Below, piece by piece: positions 53,489-62,110 of a stretch of 64,000 nucleotides of DNA (positions are counted from its first letter, which is position 1; every line of letters starts with the position of its first letter). Source of the stretch: Moraxella caviae (GTDB lineage Bacteria; Pseudomonadota; Gammaproteobacteria; Pseudomonadales; Moraxellaceae); NCBI RefSeq assembly GCF_002014985.1, contig NZ_MUXU01000010.1, forward strand, positions 8,940 to 72,939, read 5' to 3'. The notes under the pieces were generated by a model that saw nothing but the letters and a program-made list of their open reading frames with translations, was not told where the DNA came from and did no database searches. Both the position numbers and the translations under genes were made by a program.

Positions 53489-55501
53489 ATGACTCAATCT
53501 AGCCCAAATCTTGACACCGCCAAGACGACTTTGGACGCCGAAGTTTCTGAAGCCAAAGCCCAAGAAATCTTGGAAAAATTTGACCGTGAGTCGGTAACAC
53601 GCCGTCCCACTTCACAGGCAACGCGCTACATCATCGCAGCGATTGCCGTGCTGTATTCGCTGTTTCATTTGTACATCACGTTTAATCCCATGCCAGAGAT
53701 TGTGCAGCGCTCAATCCATGTGGCGGTGGGTGCCGCGCTGATTTTCTTGATTTATCCGCCTGCCAAAAAATCCAGCCGCGCCAAAGTGGTATGGTATGAT
53801 TGGATTTGGTCGGCACTGGCATTGTCTGGCGCTGGCTATCTATTGTGGCAATACCAAGACATCGTAACCGTGCGTGGTGGCATTCCCAATCAGCTTGATG
53901 TTATCTTTGCCATCATCACGACCGTGGTCGTACTTGAGATGGCAAGGCGCATCACAGGTTGGATTTTGCCGATTTTTGCGCTGATTTTCCTAGCTTATCC
54001 GTTTATCAGCCATTTTGATTTCATGCCTGACCGTCTTTTGACACGCCCTTATGATTTTGGTGATATTTTTGGGCAATTATACCTAAAAACTGAAGGTCTG
54101 TACTCTACCGCCATCGGTGCGTCAGTAACGTTTATTTTCCTGTTCATCTTATTTGGTGCGTTCTTATCACGCTCTGGCATGGGGCAGCTGTTCAACGATT
54201 TGGCGTTGGCATTGGCAGGTGATAAGCAAGGCGGCCCTGCCAAGGTCTCGGTCATCTCAAGCGGCTTTATGGGCTCAATCAATGGCGCAGCGGTGGCAAA
54301 CGTCGTGGGTACAGGCGCGTTCACCATTCCTTTGATGAAAAAAGTCGGCTATGATAAAAACTTCGCTGGCGCAGTGGAAGCCAGTGCGTCTGTCGGTGGG
54401 CAAATCCTACCGCCAATCATGGGTGCAGCCGCCTTCATCATGGCAGAAACCACAGGCGTGGCGTACAGCACCATCGCTTTATCGGCAGTGCTGCCTGCCT
54501 TATTGTATTATCTTGGCGTGATTGCGCAGGTGCATTTTCGTGCTGGCAAATTAAACCTAACAGGCATTGCTAAGGCTGACTTACCAAAAGTCAAAGAAGT
54601 GCTTAAAGCGCGCGGACATATGCTATTGCCCATCGTGTTTTTGGTGGTATTGCTCGCCAAAAATGTGCCGATTGGCTATGCAGCCGCCTACACCATTGGC
54701 GCAACCATCGTCATCAGCTGGCTGCGCCCAGAAACTCGCATGGGCTTTAAAGACATCATCGCCGCACTAGAAGATGGCGCAAAGCAGTCTTTGTCCGTGA
54801 TGGCAGCGTGTGCGGTGGTAGGCATCGTGATTGGCGTGGTGAACTTGACAAGTTTTGGCACGGTAATGACTTCGTCCATCGTAACTTTGGGCGCAGGTTC
54901 GCTGTTTTTGACCTTGCTGCTCACCATGCTGGCTTCTATGGTGCTGGGCATGGGCTTGCCGTCCATTCCTGCTTACATCATCACTGCTACGATGGCAGCG
55001 CCTGCACTGGCGACTTTTGATGTGCCGATTTTGGTGGCGCATATGTTTGTATTTTATTTTGGGATTTTTGCCAACATTACGCCGCCTGTGGCTCTGGCAG
55101 CCTTCGCAGGCGCAGGCATTTCTGGCGGCGATCCGATGAAAACTGGCTGGCAATCGCTCAAACTTGCGCTGGCAGGCTTTATCGTGCCGTTCATGTTTGT
55201 GTACAATCCAAATATGATGCTGATTGACGTAACCGACATCGCCGTTACCGCCAAAGAATTTGCCATGCCGTCTTGGGGCGTGATTGCCAGCGTGGCGACA
55301 ACGTCCATCATTGGCGTGCTTGCGCTGTCGGCAGCGGTGGAAGGCTATTTTAAAGCCGTCATGCCGCTGTGGCAACGTGTGATTTTGGCAGCTGGGGCGT
55401 TTTGCCTAATCGTGCCAGAAACCCTGACCGACATCATCGGTATCGGCATTGTGGTGGCGATGGTTGCGCTGAACATCACCGCCGCCAAACGTACGGTTTG
55501 A
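53489..55501 (+). CDS. TRAP transporter fused permease (4TM + 12TM)
   Basis: 670 aa. A cytoplasmic leader of about 45 residues, then roughly 16-18 hydrophobic segments. The small 4TM (DctQ-like) part is residues about 45-150, and the DctM part follows with FGAFLSRSGMGQLFNDLALA, GSINGAAVANVVGTGAFTIP and GMGLPSIPAYIITATMAAPA. The fused form is standard for TAXI systems. It uses a sodium or proton gradient to import the solute. AAGGA precedes the ATG. The gap before it is long for this operon type. Confidence 0.93.
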   Translation: MTQSSPNLDTAKTTLDAEVSEAKAQEILEKFDRESVTRRPTSQATRYIIAAIAVLYSLFHLYITFNPMPEIVQRSIHVAVGAALIFLIYPPAKKSSRAKVVWYDWIWSALALSGAGYLLWQYQDIVTVRGGIPNQLDVIFAIITTVVVLEMARRITGWILPIFALIFLAYPFISHFDFMPDRLLTRPYDFGDIFGQLYLKTEGLYSTAIGASVTFIFLFILFGAFLSRSGMGQLFNDLALALAGDKQGGPAKVSVISSGFMGSINGAAVANVVGTGAFTIPLMKKVGYDKNFAGAVEASASVGGQILPPIMGAAAFIMAETTGVAYSTIALSAVLPALLYYLGVIAQVHFRAGKLNLTGIAKADLPKVKEVLKARGHMLLPIVFLVVLLAKNVPIGYAAAYTIGATIVISWLRPETRMGFKDIIAALEDGAKQSLSVMAACAVVGIVIGVVNLTSFGTVMTSSIVTLGAGSLFLTLLLTMLASMVLGMGLPSIPAYIITATMAAPALATFDVPILVAHMFVFYFGIFANITPPVALAAFAGAGISGGDPMKTGWQSLKLALAGFIVPFMFVYNPNMMLIDVTDIAVTAKEFAMPSWGVIASVATTSIIGVLALSAAVEGYFKAVMPLWQRVILAAGAFCLIVPETLTDIIGIGIVVAMVALNITAAKRTV

Positions 55502-55524
55502 TGCATTGATTTGTAAGCTAATGA

Positions 55525-55555
55525 AAAAACCTGTCAATGAGTTGGCGGGTTTTTT
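55525..55555 (+). terminator. TRAP operon intrinsic terminator
   Basis: AACCTGTC/GGCGGGTT stem with two G-U pairs, loop AATGAGTT, then six T. Confidence 0.75.
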
Positions 55556-55587
55556 AATGGGTTTATGGGTTGAATTTGGGGTGATTG

Positions 55588-55679
55588 TAAGTTGGGTTGA
55601 GCTTGCGAAAACCCAACGTTTTTGGGTTTAGTTTGTCTTATAAATGTTGGGTTATGCTTCGCTAACCCAACTTACGGCT
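55588..55679. repeat. Family B repeat (best copy, left)
   Basis: GTAAGTTGGGTTGAGCTTGC then GAAAACCCAACG, about 30 bp of spacer, then TGTTGGGTTATGCTTCGC and TAACCCAACTTACGG. Outer ends GTAAGTTGGGTT and AACCCAACTTAC are exact complements, so the unit is one 90-bp inverted repeat. Confidence 0.8.
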
Positions 55680-55738
55680 CACCAAAACTCAACATGATTT
55701 TAAAATCCGATTTAAACCGCTGGATTTAGTGCGATTTC

Positions 55739-55841
55739 CCCGTTCGCCCTGAGCTTGTCGAAGGGTCGAACTGGTGGAGATTTTGACCTATTGAAAGATT
55801 AAAAAACCGCCCATGGTTCGACAAGCTCACCACGAACGGTT
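55739..55841. repeat. Family A inverted pair (best copy)
   Basis: Forward CCGTTCGCCCTGAGCTTG then TCGAAGGG (55739-55765) and inverted CCATGGTTCGACAAGCTC then ACCACGAACGG (about 55811-55839). A further partial end ACCACGAACGG lies at 55853. The arms pair over about 20 bp and the right arm ends in seven T. Confidence 0.8.
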
Positions 55842-55937
55842 TTTTTGCATTAACCACGAACGGATTTTTTGAACGATTTGGGTTTGTGGGCGATTTGGGT
55901 TTGTGGGCGATTGTAGTTTGGGTTGTGAGACAATAGG

Positions 55938-56026
55938 CAAGTTGGGTTAAGCTTGTGAAAACCCAACGTTTTGGATTTGGTTTATCGCTTAAAATGTTGG
56001 GTTACGCTTCGCTAACCCAACTTACG
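55938..56026. repeat. Family B repeat (right)
   Basis: GCAAGTTGGGTTAAGCTTGT then GAAAACCCAACG, spacer, TGTTGGGTTACGCTTCGC then TAACCCAACTTACGG. Another fragment (CGAACTTACGG...CCAACCCAAC) continues to 56070, next to the hsdR stop. The 572-bp gap 55502-56073 is thus almost wholly terminator and repeats. Confidence 0.8.
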
Positions 56027-56073
56027 GACGCTACAAAACCGAACTTACGGCGCAACGCCAACCCAACAAACCC

Positions 56074-59000
56074 CTACTCACCTGCCACGTCATTTGCCAG
56101 CCCTTGCGCCTGCTCAATCACACGCTCCACAGCCGATTCTTGATAATCTGGCGGATATTTAAAACGGCGCAAAATCCGCTTAATCTCCACACGCAGCCGC
56201 GCCTGCACATTTTGCTTTTGTCGCCAATCCACTGTGGCTGAGCTTTTCACCTTTTGGCAAATGATGGTGGCAATTTGCTTGAGCAGCTCATCGCCCATCA
56301 GCTCTTTGGCGCTGTCATTTTGCGCCAGCGCATCATAAAACGCAAGCTCATCAAAATTAAGCCCCAAATGCTCGCCACGCGCCAGCTGCTCCTGCATGGT
56401 TTTTGACAGCTCAATCATCGCCTCAATCACCTCAAGCACGGTGATTTGGTTGTTATGATATTTGGTCATCGCCTCTTTGAGTTTTTGGGCAAATTGCGTT
56501 TTTAGCGTCAGGTTGCCTGCCGATTTCTCCGCAATTTCTTGGGATAAATACTTTTGCATTGCCAACGCCCACAAATCAGGCGTATCGCTTGATTTTACCA
56601 ATGCCAAAAACTCAGGCGATAAAAGCGCAATATTTGGGTGCGACTTTTGCATTTGCTCAAACAAATCCACCACACCATCGCTGTCCACCGCCTGATGAGC
56701 CAGCAGCTTGACACGCAACAAAACCTCATCAATGCTCACACCGCCTGCGCCTGTTTGGTTTTTGACGATGATTGCACGCACACGGTCAAAAAACGCAAGC
56801 TCACGCGCAAATACCGCCACTTCGTCCACCATGCCGCACAGCGCATAACCCTTTTTGGCAAGGCGCACCGCTTGTAAAAATCTGTCTTTTCTGGGCGTTT
56901 TACTCTTTGGGGCTTTACCGTTGATGGATTGGGCGGTGTTAGGCTTTTGTCTGTCTAGGGCGACAATGTGGTTTGCCGCTTGGCGAAGTGCAGCAAACAG
57001 CGCTTGCGGCTCGTCAATTTGCAGCGCTAAATTCACATCAAACGCCTTGCCGTCCACCTGCTCGGCAAATTGTCCACGTATCACCGACAGCTCATCTTTT
57101 AGCTTTGCGATGACGTCGCTGGTGTCTTTGGGTTTTAGCTCTTGCTTGCCTGATTTGGTGTACTGGGCGTAGGCTTTTTTAAGCTCATCAAAAAGCCCTG
57201 TATAATCCACAATCAAGCCGCCATTATCCTTGTCTTTATTTTTAAACACACGATTGACACGCGCAATCGCCTGCATCAGATTATGCCCTGCCATCGGCTT
57301 GTCAATATACATGGTGTTACAGCACGGCACATCAAAGCCAGTCAGCCACATATCGCACACAATCACCATTACAAGCTCATCGCTCGGGTCTTTAAAGCGT
57401 TTTTCAATGGTCTCTTTTTGGATTTTGTTATAACTGTGCTTGGCGAAATTTTCAGGGTCGGTGCTGCTTGCCGTCATCATGATTTTCACACGTCCTCTAC
57501 CCACGTCATCGCTGAGCCACTCTGGGCGAATTTTCCCGATACAGTCATACAAATCCACGCACATTTTACGGCTTGCCATCACCACCATCGCCTTGCCGTC
57601 CATTTGCTCGGTGCGTTTGTCATAGTGGGCTAAAATGTCGTGCGCTAAAGCATTTAGGCGTTTTGGGTTGCCTTTGAGCAAATTCATCACGCCCAATTTC
57701 TTGGTATGTTCTGGGTGCGTCTCATCAGCCAAAATCGCTTCAATCTGCGCCACATCGTCATCAAAACTGCCGCTTTCGCCCAATTTCGCCTGCCGCGCTT
57801 CATAAATAATCGGCACAGTTGCGCCATCTTTTACCGCATCTTCTAAATCATAAATGGAAATGTACTCGCCAAACACTTCTTTGGTGTCTCTATCATCTTC
57901 GCTGATGGGCGTGCCTGTAAAGCCGATAAAAGACGCATTGGGCAAAGCATCTCGCAAATGCTTGGCAAAGCCGAATTTGTACTTGCCATCATCGCCCAAA
58001 GTCTGCATAAAGCCGTACTGCGTGCGATGGGCTTCGTCCGTGATAACCACGATGTTTTTACGCTCATTTAGCACAGGGTGGCGAAGCTCACCTTCACCGA
58101 TGGCAAACTTTTGAATGGTGCTAAAAATCACCCCGCCTGCACCACGCTTGCCCAGCTCATCTCGCAGGCTGTCAATGCTCTCTGCCTGAATGGGCGTTTG
58201 CCCAAGCAGCTGCTTGCCACGGCTGAATGTGGCGAATAGCTGTCCGTCCAAATCGGTACGGTCGGTAATCACCACAATCGTTGGGTTGTTAAGCTGCGCA
58301 CAAGACGTCAGCATGGCGGTATAAAACAGCATAGAGATGGACTTGCCGCTGCCTTGGGTGTGCCACATCACGCCAATTTTACCGCTGTCTGTCATAAAGG
58401 CGTGTTCGGTGTTTTCAATGGCTGCCTTGACCCCATAATACTGATGATAATTGGCAATCTTTTTGACACCATCTTCAAACAGCACAAAATTGGCGATATA
58501 GCTCAGCAGACTGCTTGGCGTGAATAACCCATGCAGCAGCGCGTCCAGCTCATCAATAAACGCCACGCGCGAATGTGTGCTTTCGTCCACCACAAACCAC
58601 GGCGCAAAACGCGACAAATCCGCCGTCAAAGAACCAATCCGCGCCTGTATGCCATCGCTAATCACCGACAGCTGATGATACACAAACAGCTGCGACACAT
58701 CACGCTTAGCGCTGTCAATCTGACGATACGCATGAGTGAGCGTGGCGTTTTCGTCCGCTGGGTTTTTTAGCTCAAACACCGCCACAGGCAAGCCATTGAT
58801 ATAAGCAATCAAATCAGGGCGGCGCTGCCTTTGTCCTTGAATGCTAAGCTGACTTACGATGATAAAGTCATTATTCGCCACATCATAAAAATCCACCACC
58901 GACACCATCGCTTGCTTGGCATTGCCATCAGCATCACGATAGCTGACACTCACGCCTGATTTTAGGTGCGTGTAGGCGGTTTGGTTGCGCTCGTACAGAT

Positions 59001-59220
59001 TGGTGCTGTCTCGCTTTAAAACCGTCATCGCATCTGTGATGGCGGACGTGGGCAAATCAGGATTGAGCTGTGATAATGCCGAAAACAGCGACTCATCAAA
59101 AATCACCTGCCTGTCATTTTCACGAAACCCATCTGGCAATGCACCGCCATCAACGTGCCGCCAGCCCAGCTCCACAAGCGTGGCAATGGCAGTATTTTCT
59201 AAATCGGCTTCGTGGTACAT
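56074..59220 (-). CDS. hsdR: Type I restriction enzyme R subunit HsdR
   Basis: 1048 aa, usual size. The nuclease domain carries RRPDLIAYINGLPVAVFELK (PD-(D/E)xK). The translocase motor has Walker A GVMWHTQGSGKS, VVITDEAHRTQYG (DEAH box), SFIGFTGTPI, and a late helicase motif DVPCCNTMYIDKPMAGHNLM then QAIARVNR. It cuts DNA at a distance after ATP-driven translocation when the HsdM-HsdS target is unmethylated. AAGGAAA stands before the ATG at 59220. It is separated from hsdM-hsdS by about 1.6 kb holding a HEPN-type gene and a toxin-antitoxin pair, so it likely has its own promoter (TATAAT on the minus strand at 59258-59253). Confidence 0.96.
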   Translation of the reverse strand: MYHEADLENTAIATLVELGWRHVDGGALPDGFRENDRQVIFDESLFSALSQLNPDLPTSAITDAMTVLKRDSTNLYERNQTAYTHLKSGVSVSYRDADGNAKQAMVSVVDFYDVANNDFIIVSQLSIQGQRQRRPDLIAYINGLPVAVFELKNPADENATLTHAYRQIDSAKRDVSQLFVYHQLSVISDGIQARIGSLTADLSRFAPWFVVDESTHSRVAFIDELDALLHGLFTPSSLLSYIANFVLFEDGVKKIANYHQYYGVKAAIENTEHAFMTDSGKIGVMWHTQGSGKSISMLFYTAMLTSCAQLNNPTIVVITDRTDLDGQLFATFSRGKQLLGQTPIQAESIDSLRDELGKRGAGGVIFSTIQKFAIGEGELRHPVLNERKNIVVITDEAHRTQYGFMQTLGDDGKYKFGFAKHLRDALPNASFIGFTGTPISEDDRDTKEVFGEYISIYDLEDAVKDGATVPIIYEARQAKLGESGSFDDDVAQIEAILADETHPEHTKKLGVMNLLKGNPKRLNALAHDILAHYDKRTEQMDGKAMVVMASRKMCVDLYDCIGKIRPEWLSDDVGRGRVKIMMTASSTDPENFAKHSYNKIQKETIEKRFKDPSDELVMVIVCDMWLTGFDVPCCNTMYIDKPMAGHNLMQAIARVNRVFKNKDKDNGGLIVDYTGLFDELKKAYAQYTKSGKQELKPKDTSDVIAKLKDELSVIRGQFAEQVDGKAFDVNLALQIDEPQALFAALRQAANHIVALDRQKPNTAQSINGKAPKSKTPRKDRFLQAVRLAKKGYALCGMVDEVAVFARELAFFDRVRAIIVKNQTGAGGVSIDEVLLRVKLLAHQAVDSDGVVDLFEQMQKSHPNIALLSPEFLALVKSSDTPDLWALAMQKYLSQEIAEKSAGNLTLKTQFAQKLKEAMTKYHNNQITVLEVIEAMIELSKTMQEQLARGEHLGLNFDELAFYDALAQNDSAKELMGDELLKQIATIICQKVKSSATVDWRQKQNVQARLRVEIKRILRRFKYPPDYQESAVERVIEQAQGLANDVAGE

Positions 59221-59302
59221 GGTGGATTTCCTTTTGGTTGGGTTGGGTTTAAATTATAAGCAACTACTGGGTTTGGGTTGGTGAAATTTGTCATCTGTGT
59301 AT

Positions 59303-59332
59303 TTGCCAAAGCCGTCTGATATTGTGTAAAAT
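59303..59332 (+). promoter_or_regulatory. Promoter of the FitAB-type pair
   Basis: TTGCCA, an 18-bp spacer, and TAAAAT, 29 bp before the antitoxin ATG at 59362. Confidence 0.5.
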
Positions 59333-59361
59333 ACTCAAAAAGCCACATGGGAGATAAGCCA

Positions 59362-59604
59362 ATGATTATTGATATGCCGCCACAGCTTGAGCAACAAATC
59401 ATCAAAAACGCCGAACAGGCAGGACAAAGCCAAAATGAGTATTTGGTCGCACTTTTAAGCAAAACACTAAAAACCGATGAGCCGTACTACGGTACAGGGC
59501 AAAAAATCATGTCATACTTTAAAGACGTGCCGCCACCGCAAAATGATGATGAAGTTTTTAGACTGCCTGAATGGGAGCCGCCAAAACCTGCGGAGTTTTC
59601 ATGA
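59362..59604 (+). CDS. FitA/VapB-type antitoxin
   Basis: 80 aa from the ATG at 59362, with GGGAG 9 bp upstream. The N-terminal 35 residues (MIIDMPPQLEQQIIKNAEQA then GQSQNEYLVALLSKTL) fit a ribbon-helix-helix DNA-binding domain. The tail is acidic and Pro-rich (DVPPPQNDDEVFRLPEWEPP), able to occupy the toxin site. Its stop overlaps the toxin start (ATGA). Confidence 0.8.
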   Translation: MIIDMPPQLEQQIIKNAEQAGQSQNEYLVALLSKTLKTDEPYYGTGQKIMSYFKDVPPPQNDDEVFRLPEWEPPKPAEFS

Positions 59605-60029
59605 TGATTATTTTAGATACTAACGTCATCTCAGAACTATCAAAACCTATCGCCCACCCTAATGTTGTGCAATGGTTTGACCATCAAGATGAAAACAATC
59701 TATACATCACCAGTATTAGCATTACCGAAATCTATGTCGGTCTTTACCGCCTACCTGACGGCAAGCGTAAACAAACCTTGCTGTCAGACTGGGATAGAAT
59801 GCTGAACGACTTATTCAAAGACAAAATCCTAGAATTTCATTCATCATATGCGCCATTTTGCGCTAAGTTTTTAAGCGAACGTGAGAAAATGGGCTTACCA
59901 CTCAAAGACATTGCAGACGCTCAAATTCTCGGTATCGCTCACGCTCACCAAGCCACCATCGCCACACGCAACACTAAAGATTTTGCGCATGGCGGTGTGG
60001 TGCTGGTTAATCCATTTGGGGTGGATTAG
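59601..60029 (+). CDS. PIN-domain toxin, FitB/VapC type
   Basis: 142 aa from the ATG at 59601. PIN motifs: MIILDTNVISELSKP (Asp and Glu), TSISITEIYVGLYRLPDG (Glu), LPLKDIADAQILGIAHAH (Asp) and IATRNTKDF (the RNTxDF motif typical of FitB-type toxins). Probably a ribonuclease restrained by the upstream antitoxin. It lies inside the restriction locus on the strand opposite to hsdMSR, and its 3' end overlaps the 3' end of the HEPN-type gene by 23 bp. Confidence 0.88.
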   Translation: MMIILDTNVISELSKPIAHPNVVQWFDHQDENNLYITSISITEIYVGLYRLPDGKRKQTLLSDWDRMLNDLFKDKILEFHSSYAPFCAKFLSEREKMGLPLKDIADAQILGIAHAHQATIATRNTKDFAHGGVVLVNPFGVD

Positions 60030-60800
60030 TATCTTTATCATCTTGCGGCTGCTCGTCTGGAGCTGGCATGCACTCTAATGGCACAACATTTTTTGCATTT
60101 ACATGCGCTCTTGACAAAAGATTTGGATTGGGCAAACTATCCAACACCAAAGCTATACCATTATTGGCAACGTAATCCGATTTATTGTGCAGCAATTGAA
60201 ATAACGGTTGGTAAAATTCACCATACTCTTTTCGGTACTTTTTATCTTTATCCTGCCCAAACTTATCCATAAGAAATTTAATAACATCTCTCAAAAACGT
60301 ATCTATTTTAAATATCAAATTATTTATATCTCGCCTAGATGTTGGGTTTTCCTCATAAAAAAATTTCTCTCATGATTATCAATATGAGCAATTGTCTTAT
60401 TTCTAATTTTTTTCAAATTTTCAACTTCTGAAAAATTGGTCACTTTCCCATTAAATTTAACATTATATTCCTGCTCTGCAGCATCCTCTGGGTACTCAGC
60501 CTCGCATAAGCCCTGCTTTGTCAGAAAATTACATATAGCCTGTATGCTTGTCTGACTGGTGATATCAAACAAAATACTTAATCTGACAAAACAAGCATCT
60601 AAATACGCCCTGCTGATATAAGGCAATAAATATTGATAATAACGAAACTTTCCACCTTGGTCGTAATTTGAATAGAGATGAATAGTCTCCCACTCATAAA
60701 TAAAGTGATTACTTTCTCTTACCAGCCTTAACATTTCTGTTAAGCAGCCAACCAACTCTTGCCAATCTTCAATGTTTTTAGGCTTTCTCTGTTTACTCAT
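60007..60800 (-). pseudogene. HEPN/AbiU2-like gene, frameshifted at an A7 (T7 on the coding strand) tract
   Basis: As read, two ORFs: 158 codons from 60800 to 60324, and a second frame down to 60007. The break is at seven A (60357-60363). With eight, the frame would be continuous (RNFFYEENPTSRRDINNL across the joint) and encode 264 aa. The first part is helical, soluble and contains the HEPN active-site pattern RNKTIAH (R133 to H139). Its pattern (DWQELVGCLTEMLRLVRESN ... YISRAYLDACFVRLSILFDI) resembles AbiU2-type HEPN domains of abortive infection. The start overlaps the hsdS stop (ATGA), with GGGGAGG upstream, so it is translated with hsdS. The region is visibly more A/T-rich than flanking genes. 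Confidence 0.7.
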
Positions 60801-60812
60801 ACCCCAACCTCC
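60797..60812. repeat. Junction direct repeat, right end of hsdS coding region (copy 2)
   Basis: TCATACCCCAACCTCC spans the hsdS stop and the start of the HEPN-like gene. It matches the copy at 62107-62123 except for one C. Confidence 0.75.
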
Positions 60813-62110
60813 CCGCTCAATAATTTAGGTAATAAAAAGTCCCTAGTTTGCTTAAGCTGAGTATTTTCCAGCTTAACTTGCAATATCTTACCAATAATAA
60901 CAGAAGCAAAATTTTCAAACAACAAAAGAAAATGATCATCTGGGATAGTGATTTTCATTCCTTTAAAAGACGATGAATTTAAAGAATTTCTCGTTGAAGC
61001 CATGGACGATGCTTGCAAATAATCTTTGATTTCCGCTCGGTTGAAATACCAGCGCAAAAACTCTCTTTTGTTTTGACCGATTGGCTCAAGTTTTGCCAAG
61101 GCAACATTATAAGCACCTGCAATACCAAATCGCACCTTTCCTGCCTCTCCATATTTATCAATCAAAATGTCTTTTTTATTACAACATTTGTTGCGCTGAG
61201 AAACAGGAATAAAAGTTTGGTGAGTTTCTTTAGCATAATCACGATTTTGAATAAATCGAACATAGCCTTCTCGATACTCATAAATATGCTCAGATTTTGG
61301 TGGTTGCGAACCACCAATAAATTTAAACTGCGTATCTAGTTCTACATTCTCCCACCCCACAGGCACGCCATCATCGCCCATCTCACAAGGCATGGCGTGG
61401 GCGATTTGGGTGAGTGTGTCTTTTGAAAGCATGGATAGACCGTCCATACCTTGACCGCTGATGACTGCCACAGCGGCGGCATTGGCTTCGTCCAGCGTGC
61501 CGCCATTTGCCAGCACTTCGGCTTTGGCTTTGACAGGATCAAAATCCACAAACCAGCTTTTAAACACCGCTTGAGCGATTTGTTCTAGGGTTTGGTTGAT
61601 TTGGGTGTTGAGTTGGATTTTGTCGTCTAACTTTGACAGAATATAAACTATTTTTTCTCTTTCTATCTCTGATTTCCAATCAATAGTTATATTTTCAATA
61701 CCATATAGAGGTAATTTTGGCTGAACAGCGCCAACCGTAGCTTTTCTAATTTCTGATTGCCCGGCATCTGATTTTAAGAAATAATAAAGATATTGAGCGT
61801 CAGTTTTATTCAATCCAGATAATTTAGCACAATTTTCTGTTTGAGAAGCATTATTTAATGCTTTATCAATAATGCAAACCAACCCTATTGTTCCAACAAT
61901 AGAAATAATCACATCATTTTCATTTACAATATAATTTTTAATCTGAGGAAACGCATTTTCAGGAACATACTCCAGTTCATCTAAAGAGACATACTTATCC
62001 TTCATATCTCTTACACGAATATACGGATGTTTATTTTTTTCTATTTGCAATGTAGCACCTTTGGGCAATCTCTTCCCTCCTCTTATATTAACTATATCTT
62101 TAAGCTTCAT
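60797..62110 (-). CDS. hsdS: Type I restriction specificity subunit HsdS
   Basis: 437 aa from the ATG at 62110, with GGGAGG 8 bp upstream; upstream in-frame codons lie inside hsdM and would be read-through. Layout: target domain 1 (residues about 1-150, MKLKDIVNIRGGKRLPKG onward), central conserved helices (KIVYILSKLDDKIQLNTQIN, QTLEQIAQAVFKSWFVDFDP), target domain 2 (about 235-395, VPVGWENVELDTQFKFIGG), and a C-terminal helix (LENTQLKQTRDFLLPKLLSG). It sets the split recognition sequence with HsdM. The first target domain is A/T-rich compared with the central segment, the usual mark of domain exchange. Confidence 0.93.
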   Translation of the reverse strand: MKLKDIVNIRGGKRLPKGATLQIEKNKHPYIRVRDMKDKYVSLDELEYVPENAFPQIKNYIVNENDVIISIVGTIGLVCIIDKALNNASQTENCAKLSGLNKTDAQYLYYFLKSDAGQSEIRKATVGAVQPKLPLYGIENITIDWKSEIEREKIVYILSKLDDKIQLNTQINQTLEQIAQAVFKSWFVDFDPVKAKAEVLANGGTLDEANAAAVAVISGQGMDGLSMLSKDTLTQIAHAMPCEMGDDGVPVGWENVELDTQFKFIGGSQPPKSEHIYEYREGYVRFIQNRDYAKETHQTFIPVSQRNKCCNKKDILIDKYGEAGKVRFGIAGAYNVALAKLEPIGQNKREFLRWYFNRAEIKDYLQASSMASTRNSLNSSSFKGMKITIPDDHFLLLFENFASVIIGKILQVKLENTQLKQTRDFLLPKLLSGEVGV

